DNA from: Lysinibacillus sp. JNUCC-52
GTDB lineage: Bacteria > Bacillota > Bacilli > Bacillales_A > Planococcaceae
Direction: 5' to 3'
Length of the DNA stretch: 64,000 nucleotides
Assembly: GCF_015999545.1 (NCBI RefSeq)
Contig: NZ_CP065546.1
Span: 4,248,001-4,312,000, forward strand
Positions within the stretch are counted from its first letter, which is position 1. Every line of letters begins with the position of its first letter. Both the position numbers and the translations under genes were made by a program. Of this stretch, positions 8,830 to 16,852 are shown in pieces. Below the pieces are notes generated by a model, which had not been told where the DNA came from, did not search any database, and worked only from the letters and a program-made list of their open reading frames with translations.

Positions 8830-9612
8830 ATGAAAGAAAAACTTTACCAACGCTTAATAGAATTAACGAATGGCAAACAATCTTCCCAGCTTTTACAAAC
8901 TATTGCTAAAGCGAAGTGGAGTAAGCGAATAATTCCAAGCTATATGAAAATATACGATATAAACCTTGAAGAGGTTTCAAAAAAACAACAACAATTTTCA
9001 AGTTTACATGATTTTTTTACAAGGGAACTTGTAACTGAGGCACGACCAATCAATGAAAATCCTTTCGTCTATACAAGTCCAGTGGATGCCAAAGTAGAAT
9101 CATTTGGGCGCATCGAATGGGATATGACTTTTCTTGTCAAAGGCAAGCCATATGCACTACAGGATTTATTAGGAAATAAAGATCGTGCTGCCCAATATGC
9201 TGATGGACATTATATAGTATTTTATTTAAGTCCTGCGGATTACCATCGAATCCATAGCCCAATTGATGGCACAGTGTTAAGACAATATACACTTGGACAA
9301 ACGTCTTTCCCAGTTAATCAGCTTGGGCTCACATATGGCAAAAAACCAATTTCTCATAACTACCGTCTTGTAACGGAGTTAAAAGTAGCAAATGACCAGC
9401 ATGTAGCATTTATTAAAGTTGGTGCTACCTTTGTCAACTCCATTGTGCTGACAAATACAACAACGCAATGGGCAAAAGGTGAGGAAGTCGGTTATTTTTC
9501 ATTTGGTTCGACAGTGGTCATGCTATTTGAAAAAGATACGATTACATTTACGGACAATGTTGTGCAAGGAAGTCCAATTCGCATGGGTGAAGCCTTTGCA
9601 AATATGCTATAA
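8830..9612 (+). CDS. psd: Phosphatidylserine decarboxylase proenzyme
   Basis: A 260-residue proenzyme that cleaves itself to form a pyruvoyl group and then decarboxylates phosphatidylserine to phosphatidylethanolamine at the membrane. The self-cleavage site is FGST in YFSFGSTVVM near residue 222 (LGST in many relatives; the Gly-Ser bond is kept). The Asp and His of the charge relay are in SPVDAKVE and DYHRIHSPIDG. It is divergent from pssA, so the two steps of the pathway may share one control region. GATAGGGG is the likely ribosome-binding site. Confidence 0.95.
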   Translation: MKEKLYQRLIELTNGKQSSQLLQTIAKAKWSKRIIPSYMKIYDINLEEVSKKQQQFSSLHDFFTRELVTEARPINENPFVYTSPVDAKVESFGRIEWDMTFLVKGKPYALQDLLGNKDRAAQYADGHYIVFYLSPADYHRIHSPIDGTVLRQYTLGQTSFPVNQLGLTYGKKPISHNYRLVTELKVANDQHVAFIKVGATFVNSIVLTNTTTQWAKGEEVGYFSFGSTVVMLFEKDTITFTDNVVQGSPIRMGEAFANML

Positions 9613-9648
9613 TGGTCGAATAATACGTTTAGATTAGGGGTCGCTATT

Positions 9649-10170
9649 TTGTATAATTTTTTATTACCAGATGAATTTGTGACAAGCATTTTTGAAATTA
9701 CACCAGAAAAGCTTCAAGAACTAGGCATTAAAGGGATTATTACAGATTTAGATAATACGCTTGTGGAATGGGACCGTGCAGATGCAACGGAAGAGCTTAT
9801 TATTTGGCTACGTATTATGAAGGAATCAGGTATTCGCGTTATTATTGCGTCGAATAATAAAGAGGCGCGTGTAAAGCATTTTGCTGACCCGCTTAATATT
9901 CCGTATATTCATAAAGCAAAAAAGCCACTTCGCAATGCCTTTTATAGTGCTGTAATTCAATTAGGATTACGTCCAAATGAAGTAGTCATGGTAGGAGACC
10001 AGCTACTAACAGATGTAATGGGTGCCAATCGTTTAGGACTGCATACGATTTTAGTAAAACCAGTTGCACAATCAGATGGGCTCGTAACAAAATTTAATCG
10101 TTTCGTTGAGCGTCGTGTGTTCAATGATTTAAAACGAAAAGGAATAATTACTTGGGAGGAAAAAGAATGA
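9649..10170 (+). CDS. yqeG: YqeG family HAD-IIIA phosphatase
   Basis: A 173-residue HAD-superfamily protein. The nucleophile motif DLDNTLVEWD is at about residues 34-43, motif II Ser at IIASNN, the Lys at KAKKP, and the acidic motif at MVGDQLLTDV. The substrate in vivo is unknown. It starts with TTG at 9649 behind TTAGGGGTC. The last codons overlap the yqeH start (ATGA), so it opens the conserved yqeG-yqeH-aroE-yhbY-nadD-yqeK-rsfS-yqeM operon, which mixes ribosome assembly, shikimate and NAD genes. Confidence 0.93.
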   Translation: MYNFLLPDEFVTSIFEITPEKLQELGIKGIITDLDNTLVEWDRADATEELIIWLRIMKESGIRVIIASNNKEARVKHFADPLNIPYIHKAKKPLRNAFYSAVIQLGLRPNEVVMVGDQLLTDVMGANRLGLHTILVKPVAQSDGLVTKFNRFVERRVFNDLKRKGIITWEEKE

Positions 10171-11270
10171 ACGAAATGCCAAATTGTATTGGCTGCGGTA
10201 CGACAATTCAAACAGAAGATAAAACAGCAGTAGGGTACGCACCCCCATCATCATTAGAAAAAGACGTGGTTATTTGCCAACGTTGCTTCCGTTTGAAAAA
10301 TTACAATGAAATTCAACCTGTGTCATTAACAGATGACGACTTTCTACGTATTTTAAATGGTCTTGGAACACAGCAAGGCTTAATCGTAAAAATCGTTGAT
10401 ATTTTTGACTTCAATGGTAGCTGGTTGCCAGGGCTTCATCGCTTCGTTGGCAAAAATCCAGTGCTCTTAGTAGCGAATAAAGCTGATTTGCTTCCCAAAT
10501 CAGTGAAGCCTAAAAAGGTTATTAACTGGCTGAAGCGTGAAGCAAAGGCACTTGGCTTACAACCTATTGATGTGCTATTAGTGAGCGCACATAAAGGACA
10601 AGGGATGACCGAGGCAATGGAAGCGATAGACGAATATCGCAAAGGACAAAACGTTTACGTAGTAGGTTGTACAAATGTAGGGAAATCCACGTTTATTAAC
10701 CGCGTTATAAAACAGGCTACGGGTGAAGGGGAAGTCATTACAACTTCTCATTTCCCTGGAACTACGTTAGATATGATTGAAATTCCACTTGACGATGGTA
10801 GTGCATTATATGATACCCCTGGGATTATTAATCACCACCAAATGGCGCATTATATTGATTCGAGTGAATTAAAATACATTATGCCCAAAAAAGAAATTAA
10901 ACCGAAAGTGTATCAGCAAAATCCAGGTCAATCCTTATTCATTGGTGCACTAGCACGATTTGACTTTATTCAAGGTGAACGTTCTGCATTTACAATACAT
11001 GTTGCAAATGATCTGCCCATCCACCGTACGAAGTTAGAAAAGGCAGATGCTTTATATGCTGAGCATAAGGGCGAATTACTTGCACCACCGACAGCAAACT
11101 TTATCGACAAGCTGCCTGAATTAATCCGTCATGAGTTTTCAATAAAAGAGGCAAAAACAGATGTCGTCTTTTCAGGTCTTGGTTGGATTACAGTACAGCA
11201 TGCTAATGTCGTTATTGCTGCGTATGCCCCAAAAGGTGTACAAGTTTCAATTCGTCCATCGCTCATTTAA
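10167..11270 (+). CDS. yqeH: Ribosome biogenesis GTPase YqeH
   Basis: A 367-residue circularly permuted GTPase needed for assembly of the 30S ribosomal subunit. An N-terminal zinc finger (CIGC ... CQRC, about residues 7-38) is followed by GTPase motifs in permuted order: NKADLLP (G4), SAHKG (G5), then GCTNVGKST (G1) and DTPG (G3). A longer frame opens at a TTG at 10152, but the ATG at 10167 has GGGAGGAAAA in front and begins at the zinc finger as in the family. It overlaps the yqeG stop by four bases. Confidence 0.96.
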   Translation: MNEMPNCIGCGTTIQTEDKTAVGYAPPSSLEKDVVICQRCFRLKNYNEIQPVSLTDDDFLRILNGLGTQQGLIVKIVDIFDFNGSWLPGLHRFVGKNPVLLVANKADLLPKSVKPKKVINWLKREAKALGLQPIDVLLVSAHKGQGMTEAMEAIDEYRKGQNVYVVGCTNVGKSTFINRVIKQATGEGEVITTSHFPGTTLDMIEIPLDDGSALYDTPGIINHHQMAHYIDSSELKYIMPKKEIKPKVYQQNPGQSLFIGALARFDFIQGERSAFTIHVANDLPIHRTKLEKADALYAEHKGELLAPPTANFIDKLPELIRHEFSIKEAKTDVVFSGLGWITVQHANVVIAAYAPKGVQVSIRPSLI

Positions 11271-11301
11271 TAATTAGTGAAGAGAGAAGAGGAGCTAGGA
11301 C

Positions 11302-12132
11302 ATGAAGAAGTGGTTTGCAGTAATTGGTGATCCGATCGAACATTCAAAATCACCAGCCATGCATAATGCTTGGTTTGAGGAAATGGCGATCGATGCAACT
11401 TATATTCCAGTACATGTGACACCAGATCAGTTAGAAGCGGCTGTTGTTGGTTTTAAAACATTAGGTGCAAGTGGTTGGAATGTTACTATCCCCCATAAGA
11501 CAGCAATCATTCCTTATTTAGATGAGTTAGATGAGCTAGCAGAAAAAATGGGTGCGGTAAATACAGTTGTCCGAACAAAAAACGGTAAGTTAAAAGGGTA
11601 CAATACTGATGGGCTTGGTTTTGTTCGCTCGTTAGAAGAAGCTGTCGGCAAGTCACATAAAGAAAAGCCTGTCCTTCTTATCGGAGCAGGAGGGGCAGCA
11701 CGTGGCATAGCTTTTGCAATGCAACAACAAGGCTATACGAATTTAACGATTGCTAATCGTACAGTTGCCAATGCACAGGCAATTATTGATGAACTTGGAA
11801 CAGGTCGAGCGATTTCATTAGCACAGGCTGAAGAAACGTTAGCTGACTATGGCATTTTCGTACAAATGACGTCCGCTGGTCTTGTTGCGGGCGAGTATTC
11901 TATGCCGTTTTCACTGAATCGACTTGTAAAAGGCGCAATTGTTGCAGATATTGTGTATAATCCATTAATGACGCCTTTTTTACAAGCGGCTGAGGAAAAA
12001 GGCGCAACCGTAGTAACAGGTCTTGGCATGTTTGTACATCAAGGTGCAATCGCGTTCCAATACTGGCTCGATGAATATCCAAAAACAAATTCAATGATTG
12101 CGCGATTGAAGGCGCAATTAGGAGGACAATAA
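11302..12132 (+). CDS. aroE: Shikimate dehydrogenase (NADP+)
   Basis: A 276-residue enzyme that reduces 3-dehydroshikimate to shikimate in aromatic amino acid synthesis. The substrate-binding motif HSKSPAMHNAWF is at about residues 13-24, the catalytic lysine is in NVTIPHK, the NTDG motif follows, and the Rossmann loop is GAGGAARG near residue 131. Length and order are standard. It lies 31 bases after yqeH with its own GAGGAGCTAGG ribosome-binding site and six bases before the yhbY gene. Confidence 0.96.
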   Translation: MKKWFAVIGDPIEHSKSPAMHNAWFEEMAIDATYIPVHVTPDQLEAAVVGFKTLGASGWNVTIPHKTAIIPYLDELDELAEKMGAVNTVVRTKNGKLKGYNTDGLGFVRSLEEAVGKSHKEKPVLLIGAGGAARGIAFAMQQQGYTNLTIANRTVANAQAIIDELGTGRAISLAQAEETLADYGIFVQMTSAGLVAGEYSMPFSLNRLVKGAIVADIVYNPLMTPFLQAAEEKGATVVTGLGMFVHQGAIAFQYWLDEYPKTNSMIARLKAQLGGQ

Positions 12133-12137
12133 TTTTT

Positions 12138-12440
12138 ATGTTAACAGGTAAACAAAAGCGTTTTTTACGTGCAGAAGCACATCATTTAACACCAATTTTC
12201 CAAGTAGGAAAAGGCGGCGTTAATGACGAAATGACAAAGCAAATTCGTGAAGCATTAGAAGTACGTGAACTAATTAAAGTGCGTATTTTAGATAACTGTG
12301 AAGATGACAAACAAGAAGTGGCGGAAGCTCTTGCAAAAGGTGCGCATGCTGAGCTTGTACAATTAATCGGATTGACAGTTGTATTATATAAAGAATCACG
12401 TAACAACAAAAAAATTGTGTTACCAAAAGTAGCGAAATAA
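12138..12440 (+). CDS. yhbY: Ribosome assembly RNA-binding protein YhbY (YqeI)
   Basis: A 100-residue single CRS1-YhbY (CRM) domain protein that binds RNA and associates with pre-50S particles. The family opening LTGKQKRFLRAEAH, the GKGG loop and the end VLYKESRNNKK are all present. It sits between aroE and nadD in the conserved operon; AGGAGG is in the last codons of aroE, nine bases before the ATG. Confidence 0.94.
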   Translation: MLTGKQKRFLRAEAHHLTPIFQVGKGGVNDEMTKQIREALEVRELIKVRILDNCEDDKQEVAEALAKGAHAELVQLIGLTVVLYKESRNNKKIVLPKVAK

Positions 12441-12449
12441 GGTGGAACG

Positions 12450-13040
12450 ATGAAAAAGGTCGGTTTACTTGGAGGTACGTTTAATCCACCACATATCGGA
12501 CACTTAATGATGGCAAACGAAGTATTTCATGCATTGGAATTAGATGAGGTACGTTTTTTGCCAAATGCATTACCACCGCATAAGCAAGCTCCACATGATG
12601 CGAGTGATGCAAAACGTTTAGAAATGGTTGAGCGTGCTATACAACCATATCCGCATTTTCGTGTAGAGTCGTATGAGGTTGATAAGGGCGGCGTATCCTA
12701 TTCATATAATACACTTGCTGCATTATGTGAAAGAGAGCCGACTGTAAAATTTTACTTTATCATTGGTGGGGATATGATTGATTCACTCCATACGTGGTAT
12801 CGTATTGACGAGCTCGTGAAGCTTGTTCAATTCGTTGGTGTAAAGCGTCCTGGGACAGAAGCACGTACGGAGTATCCTGTATTGATGGTGGAAGTACCAC
12901 AAATCGATTTATCGTCTACACTCATTCGTGAACGCCTTGCCACTGGTAGAACGGTAACCTTTTTACTGCCAGAAGCGGTAGAGACGTTTATACGAGAGGA
13001 AGGTCTTTATGGAACGCGAACAGTATCTAGCAGCGATTAA
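12450..13040 (+). CDS. nadD: Nicotinate-nucleotide adenylyltransferase
   Basis: A 196-residue nucleotidyltransferase that joins nicotinate mononucleotide and ATP to give deamido-NAD. It opens with GLLGGTFNPPHIGHL, containing the T/HxGH motif, and has the C-terminal SSTLIRERL (ISSTxxR). The end overlaps yqeK by 32 bases, which is usual for this pair. Confidence 0.96.
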   Translation: MKKVGLLGGTFNPPHIGHLMMANEVFHALELDEVRFLPNALPPHKQAPHDASDAKRLEMVERAIQPYPHFRVESYEVDKGGVSYSYNTLAALCEREPTVKFYFIIGGDMIDSLHTWYRIDELVKLVQFVGVKRPGTEARTEYPVLMVEVPQIDLSSTLIRERLATGRTVTFLLPEAVETFIREEGLYGTRTVSSSD

Positions 13041-13581
13041 ACCACGTATGCCTGAAAAGCGTTATATTCATACACTTGGGGTAACGGAAACAGCCATCGC
13101 GTTAGCGAAAATTTACGGTGAGAATGAGAAGAAAGCTGAAACAGCAGCTATTCTCCATGACATTGCAAAATATGCAGATGTCAAATGGATGGAGCAGATT
13201 GTTCAAAACGAAAATTTAGATCAACAACTGATTGGCTGGGGCAGTGAATTACTACATGGTCCAGTTGGGGCATATATTGCTGAAAGTGAATTCGGCATTT
13301 CAGATGAAGATATTTTGAATGCTATTCGCTTTCATACGACAGGGCGTGTAGCAATGAGTCGTTTAGAAAAAATACTTTTTGTCGCAGATATGATTGAACC
13401 GAATCGAAACTTCGATGGGGTTGAACGTCTGCGGAAAAAAGCGCAAAAAAATTTGGATAAGGCAATGAGTGCCTGTATACGTCATACACTAGCATTTTTA
13501 ATTGATACAAAGCAGGCAATTTACCCATTATCTATAGCATGTTATAACGATATGATGAAAAGAGAGGACAGTGAAGGATGA
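13009..13581 (+). CDS. yqeK: Bis(5'-nucleosyl)-tetraphosphatase YqeK, HD domain
   Basis: A 190-residue HD-domain phosphohydrolase. The metal ligands are in HTLGVTE (first His), AAILHDIAK (HD) and FVADMIEPNR (last Asp). YqeK enzymes split diadenosine tetraphosphate symmetrically into ADP, and their fusion to or coupling with NadD in Firmicutes fits this gene's 32-base overlap with nadD. The ATG at 13009 has GAGAGGAAGG in front. It overlaps rsfS by four bases. Confidence 0.93.
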   Translation: MEREQYLAAIKPRMPEKRYIHTLGVTETAIALAKIYGENEKKAETAAILHDIAKYADVKWMEQIVQNENLDQQLIGWGSELLHGPVGAYIAESEFGISDEDILNAIRFHTTGRVAMSRLEKILFVADMIEPNRNFDGVERLRKKAQKNLDKAMSACIRHTLAFLIDTKQAIYPLSIACYNDMMKREDSEG

Positions 13582-13922
13582 CTTCAACTTTATTACAAGC
13601 AGCTTACAAAGCAATCGACGACAAACATGGTGAGGATATTGTCGTTTTAAATATGCAAGGTATTTCACTATTAGCAGATTATTTCATCATTGCACACGGG
13701 AACTCAGATCGCCAAGTACAAGCGATTGCACGTGAATTACAAGATGTAGCAATCAAAGAGGGGCATGAAATTCGTCGCGTGGAAGGCTTCGATGGGGCAC
13801 GATGGATTTTAGTAGACCTTGGTGATGTTGTAGCACACGTATTCCATAAAGATGAGCGTGCTTACTATAACCTAGAGCGTCTATGGGGCGATGCACCGCA
13901 ATTAGACGTACCAGAGGCATAA
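13578..13922 (+). CDS. rsfS: Ribosomal silencing factor RsfS
   Basis: A 114-residue protein that binds ribosomal protein L14 on the 50S subunit and blocks joining to 30S when nutrients are scarce. The conserved DIVVLNM, ADYFIIAHGNSDRQVQAIA and WILVDLGDVVAHVF segments are present. ATGA overlap with yqeK upstream; the next gene begins on the base after its stop. Confidence 0.96.
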   Translation: MTSTLLQAAYKAIDDKHGEDIVVLNMQGISLLADYFIIAHGNSDRQVQAIARELQDVAIKEGHEIRRVEGFDGARWILVDLGDVVAHVFHKDERAYYNLERLWGDAPQLDVPEA

Positions 13923-14663
13923 GTGAGTAGCTACGAACGTTTTGCCCATGTTTACGATGAGCTTCAAACTGATATTCCATATAATAGCTATGTTGATTGG
14001 ATTGAGCAACATGCACCGAGCAAACATTATCCAAGTCTTTTAGACATTGGCTGTGGCACTGGTGTTCTTGGGCTGATGTTAGCAAATACTGGCTATAATG
14101 TTAGTGGTATCGATTTGTCAGAAGATATGCTTGCTATAGCGGCAGAGCGCTTTGCTAATGCTGGTCTACAAGTACCGCTATACTGTATGTCGATGCATGA
14201 ATTAGATGGCTTTGAGGCACTAGATGTTGTCACAATTGCCATTGATTCGCTTAACTATGTCGTGGAACAAGCAAATGTTTATGCAACGCTTGAACGTATT
14301 TTCCATTCTTTACGTGAAGGTGGTCAGTTATTTTTTGATGTCCACTCATTATTTAAAATGAATGACATCTTTTTAGACGGACCCTTTACGTATGATGATG
14401 GAGATATTAGCTATGTATGGCATACAGAGCCTGGTGATTATGAGCATTCTGTTGTTCATCAAATGACGTTTTATGTACGAGATGGAGCGAGCAATTTGTA
14501 TGAACGCTTTGACGAAGAGCACATCCAGCGCACATTTCCAATTGAGCAATATATGATATGGCTTCGTGAAATTGGTTTTACAGATGTAGAAGTGACAGCA
14601 GATTTTACAAATGAAGCACCTGAATACGAAAGCGAACGCATTTTTATTCGTGCAGTGAAATAA
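13923..14663 (+). CDS. yqeM: SAM-dependent methyltransferase YqeM
   Basis: A 246-residue class I methyltransferase of the YqeM family; its substrate is not known. Motif I is LLDIGCGTGVLGLMLA (about residues 39-54), followed by GIDLSEDML, and the C-terminal half has the beta-strand insertion typical of the family. It starts with GTG directly after the rsfS stop and has no good ribosome-binding site of its own, so it depends on coupling. It is the last gene of the operon; comER, which lies beyond it in B. subtilis, is absent. Confidence 0.9.
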   Translation: MSSYERFAHVYDELQTDIPYNSYVDWIEQHAPSKHYPSLLDIGCGTGVLGLMLANTGYNVSGIDLSEDMLAIAAERFANAGLQVPLYCMSMHELDGFEALDVVTIAIDSLNYVVEQANVYATLERIFHSLREGGQLFFDVHSLFKMNDIFLDGPFTYDDGDISYVWHTEPGDYEHSVVHQMTFYVRDGASNLYERFDEEHIQRTFPIEQYMIWLREIGFTDVEVTADFTNEAPEYESERIFIRAVK

Positions 14664-14684
14664 TAACAATATAAGTGACGCCAA

Positions 14685-14768
14685 AAAGTTCGGTATTTTA
14701 CCGAACTTTCAGCTTGTCGACAAAAGGGATTAAGAATAGAAATCTTAATCCCTTTTGTTATTTTTATT
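14685..14768 (+). terminator. Two tandem hairpins ending the yqeG-yqeM operon
   Basis: The first is a perfect 11-bp stem (14685-14695 with 14699-14709, AAAGTTCGGTA) without a T run. The second is a perfect 16-bp stem (14720-14735 with 14743-14758, ACAAAAGGGATTAAGA) followed by TATTTTTATT and is the likelier terminator. The first sequence recurs almost exactly at 15346-15371 on the far side of the repeat pair. Confidence 0.8.
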
Positions 14769-14883
14769 GTAAAGAATGGGTTCTTACTTTCGTCTTGCCA
14801 TACTCTTCGAGCCTCCCCTTCCTATGAAGCTGTTTGCCATGTCCAAGCAGCAATTATAGTAGCCTTTTAGCAATACATATAAA

Positions 14884-15021
14884 GTTGATTGGAGCAGAGG
14901 TCGGGCGACTCCTGCGGGAAAGCACAGGATGTAAGACGCAAAAAACCGCGCACTAGCAAGGGTTGCGGCTTACGTTGTGCCCACGGAAAGCGACTGCTCG
15001 TAGTAGAAATCAAAGGTAGTA
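14884..15021 (+). repeat. Structured intergenic repeat, copy A
   Basis: About 138 bases that recur at 15132-15270 with roughly 85-90% identity by eye. It starts GTTGATTGGAGC and ends near GAAATCAA, giving short inverted ends. Inside, GTAAGACGCAA pairs with TTGCGGCTTAC and flanking GC-rich arms (CTCCTGCGGG, CCACGGAAAG) can extend this to a long imperfect hairpin. GC content is well above the surroundings. It resembles the dispersed palindromic intergenic repeats known from Bacillaceae genomes; I see no reading frame. Confidence 0.8.
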
Positions 15022-15131
15022 GACCTCTAAGTTTATTTAATGATTAACGCAGACGACTATCCTATATATTCATAAGTGCGATAATTGTACTGTATTTTAA
15101 CTTTTTCCTTCGAAAGAGCGTGTTGACATTA

Positions 15132-15270
15132 GTTGATTGGAGCAAAGGTCGGGCGACTCCTGCGGGAAGGCACAGGACGTAAGACGCAACAAACCGCGTA
15201 CTAGCGAGGGTTGCGGCTTACGATGTGCCCGCGGAAAGCGCCCGCCTGTAGCGGAAATCAACGGCAGTAG
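15132..15270 (+). repeat. Structured intergenic repeat, copy B
   Basis: Second copy in the same orientation, 110 bases after copy A. Several differences from copy A fall in the predicted stem and keep pairing (for example GGCAC/GTGCC and CGCAAC/GTTGCG here). The pair fills the yqeM-comEA gap where comER is found in B. subtilis. Confidence 0.8.
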
Positions 15271-15343
15271 TCATCACCTATATTAGTTTTAAATAAAAAA
15301 GGACTATAGACAAATTCGAAAAACTTTGAGTTTATCTACAGTC

Positions 15344-15376
15344 TGAAAGTTCGGTATTTTTTCCGAACTTTTTTTA
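15344..15376 (+). terminator. Hairpin upstream of comEA
   Basis: AAAGTTCGG (15346-15354) pairs with CCGAACTTT (15363-15371) and is followed by a T run. It isolates the comE genes from transcription coming from the left and matches the hairpin at 14685. Confidence 0.75.
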
Positions 15377-15519
15377 TTAAATATAACTTTTGGAACATAT
15401 AAGGCAACAACAATTCTCTTTTTGATTTATAGCATCAATTTACTGTTCAATATGAAATGGATAGTTTATCATGAAATGGACTCCATATGATTGCCTTTTG
15501 CAGCGAAAGGATGGTTTAA

Positions 15520-16161
15520 TTGATCCAATCTTTATGGCAAAAGTATAAAAAGAGTATGTTGCTCCCTAGCATACTTGGTATCAGTGGACTTTGTTACTTC
15601 TTTTTTTCGAGTTTTGACTCTTCACCTCCCCAAGAAGAGCTCATCGAAACAATCCAACCGACAGAACAACTAGCATTAACAGAACCTGCCGAAGAAGAAG
15701 CGGTCTTACAGCAGGTGATGATTGATATAAAGGGTGCTGTATTGCATCCAGGTGTTTATACGCTAAACCCCGAACAACGTATTATCGACGCTGTACAGCT
15801 TGCTGGAGGGTATAGCGAGGATGCGGATCCAACGCTTATTAATCATGCCCAAAAGGTGCAAGATGAAATGGTGATTTATATACCTGTACAAGGTGAGCAG
15901 CTTGATGAAACGATGGCCAGTTTCCATTTTGCCAATTTAGCTGCTGAAAGTCACACGTCAACGAGTAATAAGGTGAATGTCAATAAAGCGGATAATACGG
16001 AACTGACAACATTAGCAGGTATTGGACCATCAAAGGCGCAAAGCATTATTGCGTATCGTGAGGAAAACGGAGGCTTTCAAACGATTGAGGATATAAAAAA
16101 AGTGACAGGTATCGGCGAAAAAACATTTGAAAAGCTGAAAGATTCCATTACTGTTAATTAA
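15520..16161 (+). CDS. comEA: Competence DNA receptor ComEA
   Basis: A 213-residue membrane-anchored double-stranded DNA receptor used in transformation. One transmembrane segment is near residues 14-30, a SLBB domain near 68-125 (VMIDIKGAVLHPGVYTL), and a C-terminal helix-hairpin-helix DNA-binding domain near 148-213 (NVNKADNTELTTLAGIG). The start is TTG at 15520 with AAGGA eight bases upstream; no ATG fits. It opens the comEA-comEB-comEC cluster. Confidence 0.94.
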   Translation: MIQSLWQKYKKSMLLPSILGISGLCYFFFSSFDSSPPQEELIETIQPTEQLALTEPAEEEAVLQQVMIDIKGAVLHPGVYTLNPEQRIIDAVQLAGGYSEDADPTLINHAQKVQDEMVIYIPVQGEQLDETMASFHFANLAAESHTSTSNKVNVNKADNTELTTLAGIGPSKAQSIIAYREENGGFQTIEDIKKVTGIGEKTFEKLKDSITVN

Positions 16162-16282
16162 TGAGTCAATATCGTGTGAAGTTGACGACTCTTTTCGAAA
16201 AGGGCTACACTATAGTAGAAAAGTGACTGGCGCAAAGATGCACAGTTCGTAATCAACGAAAGTAAATTTAGGAGGTAGTCAT

Positions 16283-16852
16283 ATGGAGCGTATTACTTGG
16301 GATCAATTTTTCATGGCACAAAGCCATTTACTCGCGTTACGTAGTACTTGTACAAGACTGGCAGTCGGAGCGACGGTCGTACGCGATAAGCGTATTATAG
16401 CAGGAGGATATAACGGCTCGATTACAGGTGATGAACATTGTATTGAAGAAGGTTGCTATGTCGTGGATAATCATTGTGTCCGTACAGTGCATGCAGAGAT
16501 GAATGCCTTACTGCAATGCGCAAAGTACGGTACTCCGACAAAAGGAGCAGACCTTTATGTTACACATTTCCCTTGTCTTCCATGTACAAAATCAATTATT
16601 CAAGCAGGAATTGAACGTGTCTATTATGCAACGGACTATAAAAACAATTCATATGCGCAAGAATTATTTAAAAAAGCAGGCGTAGAGGTATTGCACGTAC
16701 CTTTTGATGAACGCAAAATTGACTTTTTAAGAAATGAAAAATTGGCATTGTACATAGATATGCTTAATGAATTACGTGAAAGTGGCGTGCCTGCTGAAAA
16801 ATTACTCCCTTATGAACAGAAGGTGAGTGCATTATTTGGCAAAATACAATAA
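16283..16852 (+). CDS. comEB: ComEB, dCMP deaminase family
   Basis: A 189-residue zinc-dependent cytidine/dCMP deaminase. The zinc and catalytic residues are in VHAEMNALLQC and FPCLPCTKSI. In B. subtilis comEB sits in the comE operon but its deaminase activity is not needed for DNA uptake. AGGAGGTAGTCAT is a strong ribosome-binding site. Its last codons overlap the proposed comEC start region (16834-16852). Confidence 0.95.
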   Translation: MERITWDQFFMAQSHLLALRSTCTRLAVGATVVRDKRIIAGGYNGSITGDEHCIEEGCYVVDNHCVRTVHAEMNALLQCAKYGTPTKGADLYVTHFPCLPCTKSIIQAGIERVYYATDYKNNSYAQELFKKAGVEVLHVPFDERKIDFLRNEKLALYIDMLNELRESGVPAEKLLPYEQKVSALFGKIQ

